A stretch of 29,607 nucleotides of DNA, taken from assembly GCA_017995275.1 (NCBI GenBank), contig JAGOJE010000001.1, forward strand, positions 1 to 29,607, written 5' to 3'. Below are positions 1 to 8,900 of this stretch, piece by piece. The position numbers and the translations under genes were made by a program. Positions within the stretch are counted from its first letter, which is position 1, and every line of letters starts with the position of its first letter. The DNA is from Rickettsiaceae bacterium. Its GTDB lineage: Bacteria > Pseudomonadota > Alphaproteobacteria > Rickettsiales > Rickettsiaceae. A model generated the notes under the pieces. The model had not been told where the DNA came from. It saw only the letters and a list, made by a program, of their open reading frames with translations, and ran no database searches.

Positions 1-646
1 TGCTTACAACATCCAGCTTTGCATCCGGGCTTGAATTGCCTATGCCTACGTTGCCGGTATTGTAATATATGTCGCTGCCCGTAGTTGTCCATTGGGATGA
101 TCCTCCAGAATAATTAGGAACATTTAATACTCCTGTTCCTGAATTGTAAGTAGCAACCCCACTCGTTCCTGTAGTTGTTAAGCTAATAGCACTTCTTGCT
201 GCTGAATTAAAATCCTGCCAAGTTTTATCACCTCTCCAATATTGTGCTGTAGTTCCAGGGGTAATTGCCGGCTCAGTACCACTAGAGCTTCCACCTATAA
301 TATCCCAGCAACTTGTAGTAGAATTATATTTAGCTATGTAATAAACATTAGCAACAAGATCGCCCGATACCAATGCCGATCCATTTTTCTTAATACTTCT
401 TGCCGTCCATCCATTTAATTTTAATGTAGAGGCTCCTGTATTAGAAATGGCAGGCATCATACCTATTTCAATGCCGTCTTTTTCTAAAGGAGGAATAAAA
501 CATTTAGAATCAGTAATAGCCATAGAATAACTATTCGTACCAAGAGCGGTCCCTTTTGCACACGTAACTACCGATTGATCAATCTGCGCCTTTGCAAAAA
601 CAAAAGCAAATAAAAAAGTTATTAATAAATATGCTTTTGTTTTCAT
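1..646 (-). CDS. Tail fibre protein with signal-peptide-like N-terminus (3' end cut by window)
   Basis: This gene runs off the left edge; 215 codons are visible from an ATG at 644-646. The first 21 residues look like a signal peptide: MKTK, then a hydrophobic stretch AYLLITFLFAFVFA, then a KAQ cleavage-like site. About residue 138 onward has the phage-fibre signature RGDKTWQDF, followed by LTTTGTSG and GTGVLNVPNY. The last visible part, NVGIGNSSPDAKLDV, is the motif that in Bacteroidota precedes beta-helical fibre repeats and often a C-terminal S74-type intramolecular chaperone, which would lie outside the window. The likely role is receptor binding at the particle surface. It starts 4 nt after the stop of the 199-aa gene, so the two are probably cotranscribed. 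A signal peptide on a virion fibre is odd, because such proteins normally assemble in the cytoplasm; the gene may descend from a host surface-protein gene. Fibre-like identity is fairly sure; export is inferred. Confidence 0.75.
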   Translation of the reverse strand, partial: MKTKAYLLITFLFAFVFAKAQIDQSVVTCAKGTALGTNSYSMAITDSKCFIPPLEKDGIEIGMMPAISNTGASTLKLNGWTARSIKKNGSALVSGDLVANVYYIAKYNSTTSCWDIIGGSSSGTEPAITPGTTAQYWRGDKTWQDFNSAARSAISLTTTGTSGVATYNSGTGVLNVPNYSGGSSQWTTTGSDIYYNTGNVGIGNSSPDAKLDVVS

Positions 647-650
647 ATAA

Positions 651-1250
651 TCAAGAGTTGTCATTATAGTTTAGTGTGACCTTCCAAATGCCTGTAGTTA
701 TTGTATTCCAGTTCACTGTTGGAGTAAGGCTGAAATAAACCCCGGAAGCTGTAGATATAGGAGATACCATAGCGCTCATAGACGATATTAGTCCTGCCGT
801 TTTAACATCATTCATTGGGAAATACTCATCCGTACCACTCGATCTTCCTGATTCACAATAAGCGGAACCACTATCAATTGATTTAAGACATTCTATTTGT
901 ACAGATGTTATAAGAGCCTTGCCAGGTATGAGTGCAGCATCAGCCTTCATTAGTATAGACTGCTTATTCATATTGGCCGCAGAAGTGAAAAAATGATCTA
1001 CCGTAACTCCCGACATAGAATCTCCGGATATAGCTAACACGGCCGAAACCTTTCTTACCGGCATAGAACCAATCGTAGATGAGAGGCTATCAACCGTTGT
1101 GTTCAACGTATAAATCTGCTCCATGAGCAACTTTAGATCGTTGACTATTTTTTCTCTTATATATTTATTATCAGGAGTATCAGACCCTGGCAGTTTAAAC
1201 ATCTCTGTGCTTCTCAGCTTATTAATCAACTCCTGAAGGGTAGTAGGCAT
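651..1250 (-). CDS. Putative fibre-associated structural protein, 199 aa
   Basis: I do not recognise this family. The first 65 residues are charged and helical with spaced leucines (LQELINKL, then KIVNDLKLLMEQIYTLNTTV), which suggests a short coiled coil for trimerisation. The rest is Ser/Thr/Val/Ile rich and predicted beta, ending TTGIWKVTLNYNDNS. This helix-then-beta layout is common in fibre or fibre-adaptor proteins. The gene is first in the leftward operon, 4 nt upstream of the tail fibre, and sits directly downstream of the shared promoter element at 1279-1328. Its ATG at 1248-1250 directly abuts one arm of a perfect inverted repeat. A role in attaching or trimerising the fibre is an inference from position only. 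Confidence 0.55.
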   Translation of the reverse strand: MPTTLQELINKLRSTEMFKLPGSDTPDNKYIREKIVNDLKLLMEQIYTLNTTVDSLSSTIGSMPVRKVSAVLAISGDSMSGVTVDHFFTSAANMNKQSILMKADAALIPGKALITSVQIECLKSIDSGSAYCESGRSSGTDEYFPMNDVKTAGLISSMSAMVSPISTASGVYFSLTPTVNWNTITTGIWKVTLNYNDNS

Positions 1251-1290
1251 GATATACTTTTCTTAGTGTGATATTTTTCAAAAGTATATC
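1251..1290. repeat. Perfect 11-bp inverted repeat in the leader of the fibre operon
   Basis: GATATACTTTT at 1251-1261 is the exact reverse complement of AAAAGTATATC at 1280-1290, with an 18-nt spacer. The left arm touches the start codon of the 199-aa gene. The right arm covers the minus-strand TAnnTTTG box (1279-1286). It could be a protein-binding dyad that blocks both the promoter and the leader; with a start site near 1273 only one arm would be in the RNA, which favours a DNA operator. Confidence 0.5.
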
Positions 1291-1328
1291 AGATGTTAAT
1301 AATGTTTGTTACAAAAAAACATAACAAT
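1279..1328 (-). promoter_or_regulatory. Shared phage promoter element, copy 1 (probable promoter of the fibre operon)
   Basis: This 50-bp block matches 25533-25581 at 43 of 50 aligned columns with one single-base gap. It contains the unbroken shared core TGTTAATAAT (1294-1303) and a shared TTGTTACA. On the minus strand it ends in TACTTTTG (1279-1286), which fits the Bacteroidota -7 consensus TAnnTTTG, 28 nt before the ATG at 1250. No TTTG is found at the usual -33 spacing (about 20 nt), so the conserved upstream part may bind an activator. Confidence 0.65.
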
Positions 1329-1346
1329 TAAACATTTTGTATATTT

Positions 1347-1354
1347 TACATTTG
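1347..1354 (+). promoter_or_regulatory. Candidate -7 box for the plus-strand 1375-2995 operon
   Basis: TACATTTG fits TAnnTTTG and lies 20 nt before the ATG at 1375. The other divergent region has TACTTTTG at nearly the same distance (19 nt) from its plus-strand ATG. A -33 TTTG at normal spacing is not evident. Confidence 0.4.
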
Positions 1355-1374
1355 TATTATTTATCTGATTAATC

Positions 1375-1944
1375 ATGAGCCTTATCATTAAAACCACAAC
1401 TTCAAATTCAAGTATATGTGAAAAAATAAATATCAAAGAAGATACAGGTGCTTACAGTGCTACTAATCAAGGTGGATATGGAGTTCCAAATCCATTAACA
1501 TCACACGTACAAACAGCTAAAATTTATATATCAAAAAGAGATTCTACAGGAATATTTTCAACAGAAACAGAGATAGATGCTTTCGGCACTTTTCCTTCAG
1601 ATTCAGGAGCTAATTTTGAAGTAGATTCTACTCTATACAGTCCCGGATTTTCAGACGGCATTTATAAAATAAGATATGTAGTTACGGGAGTAGATGGAAG
1701 TTCTAATGCATTCTCCTATGAATCCATAGAGTATGTTGTTATGCAGTGCTCTATAGATTGCTGCTGGCAAAAATTATCACTTGAAGTAGTTACTTGCTGT
1801 ACGCCTGAAATAAAAGATAAACATAGAAGAATCGGAGTTTTGATGAGAGCATTAGAAGCCTCTAAATATGGAAATGAATTAGATAATATTCAAAAAATAA
1901 TAGACGAAATTACAAGTATCTGCAATTGCAGTTGCGGATGTTAA
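1375..1944 (+). CDS. Cysteine-rich phage protein, 189 aa
   Basis: The function is not recognised. About residues 1-120 look like a beta-sandwich (alternating T/V/I/Y with GIYKIRYVVTG). The last 65 residues form a separate cysteine-rich helical part: CSIDCCW, then VVTCC, a charged helix (HRRIGVLMRALEASKYG), and a terminal CNCSCGC. That gives ten cysteines overall, nine of them in the C-terminal third. The terminal CxCxCxC could bind metal or form disulphides. Small Cys-tailed proteins of this type occur in tail regions of Bacteroidota phages as far as I recall, without known function. It is first of three plus-strand genes, with an ATG 20 nt after a TAnnTTTG box. The following gene begins 11 nt after its stop (or overlaps it if an earlier start is used). 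Confidence 0.75.
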   Translation: MSLIIKTTTSNSSICEKINIKEDTGAYSATNQGGYGVPNPLTSHVQTAKIYISKRDSTGIFSTETEIDAFGTFPSDSGANFEVDSTLYSPGFSDGIYKIRYVVTGVDGSSNAFSYESIEYVVMQCSIDCCWQKLSLEVVTCCTPEIKDKHRRIGVLMRALEASKYGNELDNIQKIIDEITSICNCSCGC

Positions 1945-1955
1945 TACAAAAAAAA

Positions 1956-2387
1956 ATGGGAAACACTTCATTGAAAGTTCCAACGGGACCAAGAGGGCTA
2001 AAAGGAGAACCGTCATGCCTGGTTGTTCCTATTACCGCAAACGCTTCTCACACACTTGCTTCTTATCAAACAGTAGGAAGCATAGTAATAGGCAACGATA
2101 CCAACTCACCTTTTACGGCAGCAGCTTTTGGGATATATGTAGAATCAGGAAGCACGGGAAGTGTAAAAATATTACACATAGATTCTAATGGAGTAAGCAC
2201 AACTCTATACGAGAACACAAACATTACTTCAGTCAATCAATACAACGTTGAAAAAGCAACTAAGTATCTAAGCAATCCGTTAAGTATTGTGTCTAACCTT
2301 GGAACAGTATATATTCAAACATTGAATCAAACTGCCGGAAAATATATTAAAATATCAGGCTGCACTTTATATTACCAATTCAAATGA
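1956..2387 (+). CDS. Small protein with short collagen-like segment and beta domain, 143 aa
   Basis: The preferred start is the ATG at 1956. In-frame alternatives are an ATG at 1938 and a TTG at 1926, both overlapping the end of the previous gene. Near the N-terminus, TGPRGLKGEP is a short run of collagen-like G-x-y triplets. The remainder is a predicted beta-sandwich (YQTVGSIVIGND, FGIYVESGSTGSVKIL, YIKISGCTLYYQF). A collagen-like stalk with a compact beta head resembles small fibre or head-fibre proteins of tailed phages, so a virion-surface accessory role is plausible. The stop overlaps the next start in an ATGA arrangement, implying translational coupling. An A9 run precedes the ATG. Confidence 0.65.
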   Translation: MGNTSLKVPTGPRGLKGEPSCLVVPITANASHTLASYQTVGSIVIGNDTNSPFTAAAFGIYVESGSTGSVKILHIDSNGVSTTLYENTNITSVNQYNVEKATKYLSNPLSIVSNLGTVYIQTLNQTAGKYIKISGCTLYYQFK

Positions 2388-2995
2388 TTTTTGTAGCTGA
2401 ATCTTTAACTCGTTTTGAACTTATTCAGCATTTGAGATATGCTAATCAAATGGCTGTAGAGAAAATAGTTTCCTACATAGACAAAATGAAGGATGGAGAA
2501 ATGGATGAGAAGTTATTTGATGATGCAGAATTGTTATTTAATCTTATAGATAGTATAAAAGAAATTACTCCTATAGGAGATATGATAGATGGAATACATG
2601 CAAGTGCCAGATTTACTATGTGGTCCGGATTGAATGCAAGGATTGATTCTATAAAAATTAATAACATAGACTATCCGTCTATGTACATGCCCCCTGCCAT
2701 TAACCACACACAATCTGCCCTGGCAGAAGCCTTTTCACTTCATATAAATTCTTTTTATCCACAGAATCCATATTATGCAATTGCTGAAAAAGACGATATA
2801 ATTATATACGGAGTACAGTACAATAATGATAATGGAGCCGCCGTATCTTTTCATATAAATCTACCCGGCATAGGTGGTTCTTTTTCAGGAACATTAGACG
2901 GAGGAGTTGATGGAGAAGAGCAGGAGAGTAACTGCTTAACTAACGCCAACCTTGTTCTCATCCTTAATAAGATTACTTCTCTGATTGATTGTTAA
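2384..2995 (+). CDS. Unknown phage protein, 203 aa
   Basis: I do not recognise this family. About residues 1-75 are helical and charged (LTRFELIQHLRYANQMAVEKI). The middle carries YPSMYMPPAINHTQSALAEAF, and the C-terminal half is glycine-rich beta (INLPGIGGSFSGTLDGGVDG) ending in a helix with a last Cys. The ATG overlaps the previous stop (ATGA), so it is probably coupled to the collagen-like gene. The 3' end overlaps the 3' end of the giant minus-strand gene by 23 nt. Position beside fibre genes suggests an accessory tail or host-range function, which is inference only. Confidence 0.65.
   Translation: MIFVAESLTRFELIQHLRYANQMAVEKIVSYIDKMKDGEMDEKLFDDAELLFNLIDSIKEITPIGDMIDGIHASARFTMWSGLNARIDSIKINNIDYPSMYMPPAINHTQSALAEAFSLHINSFYPQNPYYAIAEKDDIIIYGVQYNNDNGAAVSFHINLPGIGGSFSGTLDGGVDGEEQESNCLTNANLVLILNKITSLIDC
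2973..2995. other. Convergent 3' overlap of two operons
   Basis: The plus-strand gene stops at 2993-2995 (TAA) and the minus-strand giant gene stops at 2973-2975 (TAA on the minus strand), so the last codons of both genes overlap by 23 nt. No intrinsic terminator stands between the operons. Confidence 0.85.
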
Positions 2996-5900
2996 CAGAC
3001 TTTTGCTGAACAACCTTTCTTCTTTTTATCATTTTATTTTCCATAGAAGGCTCATTAGCACCGGTAGCATAAGGCAACAATACGCTTTCAAATCCCCTTT
3101 CAGCATCCTTGTTATCAGATGTTTTATAAACGTCAAGATCGTCTGAAAGAAATGGAATATCTTTTTCAAGAGATTCAAAAAATCCATTTGCCTTTCTATA
3201 TTTTTTATCTTTCCATTTATTGATATATCCTATCAATCCCTGATATGGAATTAATTGTTTAGAAGAAAAGCCTATTTGATTCATTAAAGTATAATCCCCC
3301 TCTCCATCTAATACTTTAAACATGCCCCCCACATTGGCTAATGGTGTTGTTTCTAATATAAACTTGCCCATTCCATAGGTAGCCTTTCCTAATGCATCTA
3401 ATGCATTATTGTTTAACGCCTCTTTAGAATCTTTAAAGTGATGCTTATAAGCAGCCGGTATCGCCATGGACAACCCGAAGGGTCCAAAGTATTGCATAGG
3501 CACCCAGGTATCCCCTATTCTAACGCTATATGGTTTCCTTCCTGAATCATAAAATAAAGCCCTCTCCTTTTTATCTTCCGGGGCCGACCATGTTGTTTTA
3601 TCTGTAGCCGCCATCATGGCTCCTATTCCCATGGCTACGGATCCTAATGTAGCCCTTGCTATTTTTTGTTTACTGAATTTACCACCGGCAAAACCCAATG
3701 GAGAGAATTCAAGAGCGAATTGTGTAGCCCTCATGGGGGTCATTACAAAAGGGACAAACCAAGATGTTCCATACCCTACCCAATCCTTTCTGCTCCTCCA
3801 CTTATTAATAGCTTCGGCACCATTTTCTAACCCCTTAGAAAATACATCCATTTCCTCTTTATTCAGCAACGCTCTGTTTCTATATAAGAATTTTTCTGAT
3901 AATGATTTTGCTTTATTATTCGCCTCTTTCTCAGACATCCCTTTATCCATCAATCTTGTTTTTTCTGCCTGCCCAAGCATGGTGCTTATAAAAACATCCT
4001 CCGATTCCATAAGTCTTGTTGGCGCTGAATATTTGCGTAACGTTTTAGAACGCCTGAAATCTTCAATCATTCCTTTAGGCTCCCCTACATCAAGTATGCG
4101 GTCCGCCACATATCCTTTCTTAAATGATTCTTTAGCAGCCATCCATGCATTAGGGATATTGGTCAATGCACTCACTATATGCTTTGGTGCATCTGCTAAT
4201 TGATATTCCCTGGCAGAAGGGTTGTCAGGATGCTTTGTATAATCATATACAGAACCTGCAAACATATCTAATGGCCTGGTTAAAAATGTATTAAATAGTC
4301 CTTGATAAATATTTCTGGCATGAGACAAAGGATTCGATAGCATGTTATTGTATCTAAACGCATCAAACTTCTCTTTAAATGTAGGAGGGATTTGATCAGC
4401 AATATAGTTGAGCACTCCCATAGTAGCCTCTGTCTTATCAACTCCTTCAGGCATCTTGCCTATATCCGACATCTTTTTAAATATGGTCTTTTTTACTTCC
4501 TTTGGCAAATCTTGCTTATTAACCTCATTCATCATCTTATCGGACATCTTAACGATTGTTTCCGGAGATAGCTTATTCCACAGCGTAAAGGCCTGTATGC
4601 CCTGCCCTGCTTTTTTACCCATAGTAGTCAGGTGGTCTACTATCTTAACAGCCTCCTCCCAATTACCTAAAGATTCATGATGTTTTATTAATCGTATGCC
4701 CTTAACGGCTACATTGGCATCTAACCCTTTGGCTTCAAATACATCTTTTTCAGCTTGTGTAATATTCGCTTTTATATCTCTATCCGCTTTGGCAATACTC
4801 TCTTTGTTTGATATGCCTTCATAGAATTGATCCAACTCTTTTGTAGCACCTTTAAGTTCTTCAGTAGTCTTGTCACTTCCTAATACAGTTTGTATAAATT
4901 TTCTTTTTTTACTTTCTTTAGAATCATCTATGTACTCATCTGCTTTTGTTTTAGCATTTTCAAAAGTCAACTTCTCTCCCCCTATTTTTTCTTCAATATC
5001 TGCAAGGAAAGTACTTTCATTAAAGTCGGGCTCACCCGATAATTGTTTATAAAGCCTGGTATTCCTGATGTTGTCAATTACCTTATTCTTTTCTAACTCT
5101 TTATTATCAGAATCCTTTATTGCTTCTTTAATAGAATTGACAGTATGATCTAATAATTTGTTATACGATTCAGGACTGGTAGCTTGAGAGTACGCCCCTG
5201 CATCCGCAAATGACAATATCTGCTCCGCAGGTCCTATCTCTTGTGTATTGCTGAAAGGACGATTTGCTTTTTCTTCATTTGTAAGATCAAGTCTATAGGC
5301 GGCATTTCTCGCTTGCACCTCTCCTGAAAGTTTTCTATATAGCTCATATTTTATCTGATCTTCAGATAAACCCTTATTAAGCAAACCATGTTTTTGTGCT
5401 AATTCTTTATATAATTCAGGATCGAAATTATATGGAGTACCTCCTTTTGCAAAGCCTTCTTTATCTTGAACAATATGTTCTAATTCGTGAGTAAATAATC
5501 GTCTAACCCCACGCAGATTATTTGTTCTTCCGAGGATGTCTCCCTCACCCACTTTGGAGAAATTGGTTTGAAACTTTGCTGTATTGATTTGAATTGTTTC
5601 TTTGTTAGAAGCCCTTTCTTTGATGTAGACCGCTTCTTCGTTTTTGTTTTTTTCATCAAATATGAATTTAATGTTTACATTTTTTATTTCAGGATATGCC
5701 TTATACAAATCTTCCGCATCAAACAAATCAGTTATATTGTAATCTTTCCCATCCGGATTTAACATCAAATGTACAACATTATGTATATTTTTAAAATCAC
5801 CGTCAGGCAATTCGTAGTTCCAACTCCCGTCTGTACCCCTTTCCCACCCTGTTGCTAAAAATATTTTACGGCTGCCAACACCTGTTGATTCCATAACCTT

Positions 5901-8900
5901 TGCTATTCCTAATTTAGCAGCAGCACCATTCTCTGTCTTATCATTAACGCCTTCTATCTTATTGAAAATATTCTCTGCATCTTTATTGGTAAATACGATT
6001 TTAAATTCATCATACATATCCTTGATGAATTTCTCAACAGTATAAGCACCTAATTCTATTTGTGCTTTTGCGTATTTGTAAGTAGCATCTAAAACACGTA
6101 AATCTGTCTTAGCGCTTTCCCACGCCCCTTTCTTTCCGGCAATAATGCCAAGTTTTTGTTGCTCATTCCACCATTCATTGCTGGCAGTCCTTAGCTCTTC
6201 TCTTGCTGTTTTTGCTCTTTCTCTGATGGCTTGTCCTTCATCTTTGACTTCAGCCGCTCCCACAGGTTCGCTTTCCAAAGGAGTTGTTTGGCTTTGAGCA
6301 TCGCCTGCTCTTTCTCTTTCTGTAGTTTCATCAAGATATGTTTTTATTCTGTTAATCTCTTCCGGTGTATACAGCCAGTCATTCTCTTTAACGAATGTAT
6401 CAAAATTATCTTTATTTATTCCCTCGTTATTAATAACTGATGCTGTATGATCTTTAATATTATTCGCTTTCTCTATGTCCATGGCCTCTAGCTCTTCCGG
6501 CATAGGCTTCTCCTTTACAGCCTTAAAATATTCATCCAGTGGTATTCCGCTTCGTACAGTATTGCCACCTCTTCCTATAATTGTATTGATCTCCCCTTTA
6601 TCCTGAATATCCTTTGCCGCTTCAATTATTTTACGTGCCGGAACTGAATTAACTCCTTTCTTAATATCATTCAGCCCTTTTGTTATTTCTGCGGTACTCA
6701 AGCTCAGGTCCGCCCTCCAGTCCAATATTTGTCCGGCAGAATTAAACAGTCCGCTATCAATTAATTCATTTGCAAAATCTATGGTAGGTTTCTCATAAAC
6801 ATCATCAATAGCCTTTCTCTTCTCAACAGGTATTTCACTATTCTTATATAACGACCCACCAGACAACTCTTGTGTATTACCCTTTGGCAAGGCACTATTT
6901 TCTATAGGAGGATTAGCCGGTTCATCAAAAACAGATCGTTCACTTTCCACCCTGGCAGGCTCTTTTTTTATTTTTAACGCCTCCAACTCCTTAAACTGTT
7001 CATCCGTCATAAAATCAGGATCCATAGAACTGAGCTCATCAAATCTTTTTTTCTCTTCTATACTTAACTCCTTAACATTTATTTCCCCTATCTTAACCTT
7101 GTCAAAATATTTAGCCATAGCACTTTTGCTGATTGGCATACCCCTGTCATTCATGTCTGATATTACCTTATCGGTAGGCACTTCATCAATAATTTCTTTC
7201 AGATCGGGGCGTATACTCTTTAGTGATTCTTTTATGCTATATGCTTTTTGATTTATAAGCTCAGCAGAACTAGCACCGGTTCCGTCCGATATTCCTCCAG
7301 CCTCTTCAACTTTATTAAGATTTACTTCAAGTCCATTTTTCTCTGCAATATCATATACAGCCTCATCATCTAACATACTCCCCGCCTCTACTATCGTAGA
7401 TACGTCTTTTTGAGTAAGGCCCTTTTTGTCTTTTATTTTCTTTATAAGATCCTTTGCGTACTTTATACCTCTTCCAGAAGCAAATACAAGAAAGTCTTGC
7501 AATATATTATCTATCACCTCTGCGCCTAACTTACCCGCCTCTCCTTTTGGTTTGAATAAAGAATTCATAGGGGTTAGCAATTGGTTGACAATCTCTTCTC
7601 CTCCGAGGGCAACACCGGATAGTTGCATCCCTTTCTGAAATAGTATGCCCTGTGGTGTAAAATTCATTATTATGCCACCGGCAGATTCAAGAAGCCCTGC
7701 TGCTGATTTTAAGAATCCGAGCCCTACTTGAGAAAAACCTTCTTTGGGATCTACGAGTGACCTTTCCGCCCCTTGCGCTATATCTTTAAAACCATTACCG
7801 GTTCTTGACAATCCTTCTTTAATCGTTTCTCCTGCTTTACCAACGTATTCTTTTGCCGAATCTATGGGATGACTAACAACAGCGCTATAGTCTAATGGCT
7901 TTAACAGTTCATCCATAGCCTCTCCAATAGCCAAACCTCTTTCAAGCCCTTTTAGTTCTGCACTTGCAAGAGAGGGGCTTTCCCACATCTTTTGCTCCTG
8001 CTCTGTAAGCGGTTCCCCTTTTTGTATTTTAGGTAATATACTTTCACGTATATGTTTCTCCTGTTCTATAGCCGCTTTTTTATTCTCCTTGGCAAGTTTT
8101 AAATAGTTTTCCGTTTCTGCATCTGCCTGTTCCTTAAAATATTCCTTATCAATTGTTTTATCATCTTGCCCATCTTTATTATCCAGAAGGTCAATATACT
8201 TCTGAGCAATATCTTTGTCCTGGCTTCTTTCCAAATTTCTCCATGTCTGAACCCTTTTTAATGTCGCCTCCTGCATTAAGTTTTTATCTCCACTTAATTC
8301 TGCCATCTTGTAAGCAGTTTCGTAATCTTTTAAAGCAGAAACATCATCCTTAACTCTTAGCTTATATGTGCCTCTGTTTAAGTATAATGAAGCATCGGTA
8401 GGATTATTTTCAATACCACGATCCAAAGCATCAATAGCCATAAAGTTATTTCCGGAAGTTCCGTATACATACGCTATTCCATTATAAGCATTAGTGTAAT
8501 TTTTATCATTGGCAATGATGCTCTCATAATTAGCTAAGGCCTCTTTATTATTACCCATCCTGTTTTGGTGATAGGCTAAAGAATAACGGGAATCAATATC
8601 TGCTGGATTCTCTTTAAGTTTTTTGCTTACAAGCATTACCTGCCTGGCATTGTTAAATACATCTTCCAGCTTATCTTTTATAACCCCTTCTTCCTGCACA
8701 CTAACTTTCCTTTCTCTTAAAAGTTTTTGGTAAAAATCATTCCTGCTTTTATCTGCCGCAAGATCGAATAGAGATGGGTCATTAGCCCATGAAGTAAATA
8801 ATGGGGTAGCTTCTTTAACCACTTTATCTACAGAGTTTTCAGGAGCATCATTATCGGGAAGTGGTACTTTTTTAATAACCCTTAACGCTTTTTGCTTATA

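Noticed and set aside
1..1250. Diversity-generating retroelement target in the fibre region
   Set aside because: No reverse transcriptase, no template repeat and no A-rich variable repeat was seen in the window; the fibre C-terminus is outside, so the idea cannot be tested here.
1948..1956. A9 run as a programmed frameshift joining the Cys-rich and collagen-like genes
   Set aside because: The run comes after the TAA of the first gene (1942-1944), so slippage could not fuse the two frames.
3616..4203. 195-codon open frame on the plus strand opposite the giant gene
   Set aside because: Fully antisense to the 2052-aa gene, which has clear domain motifs; the antisense protein has no recognisable feature and no leader.
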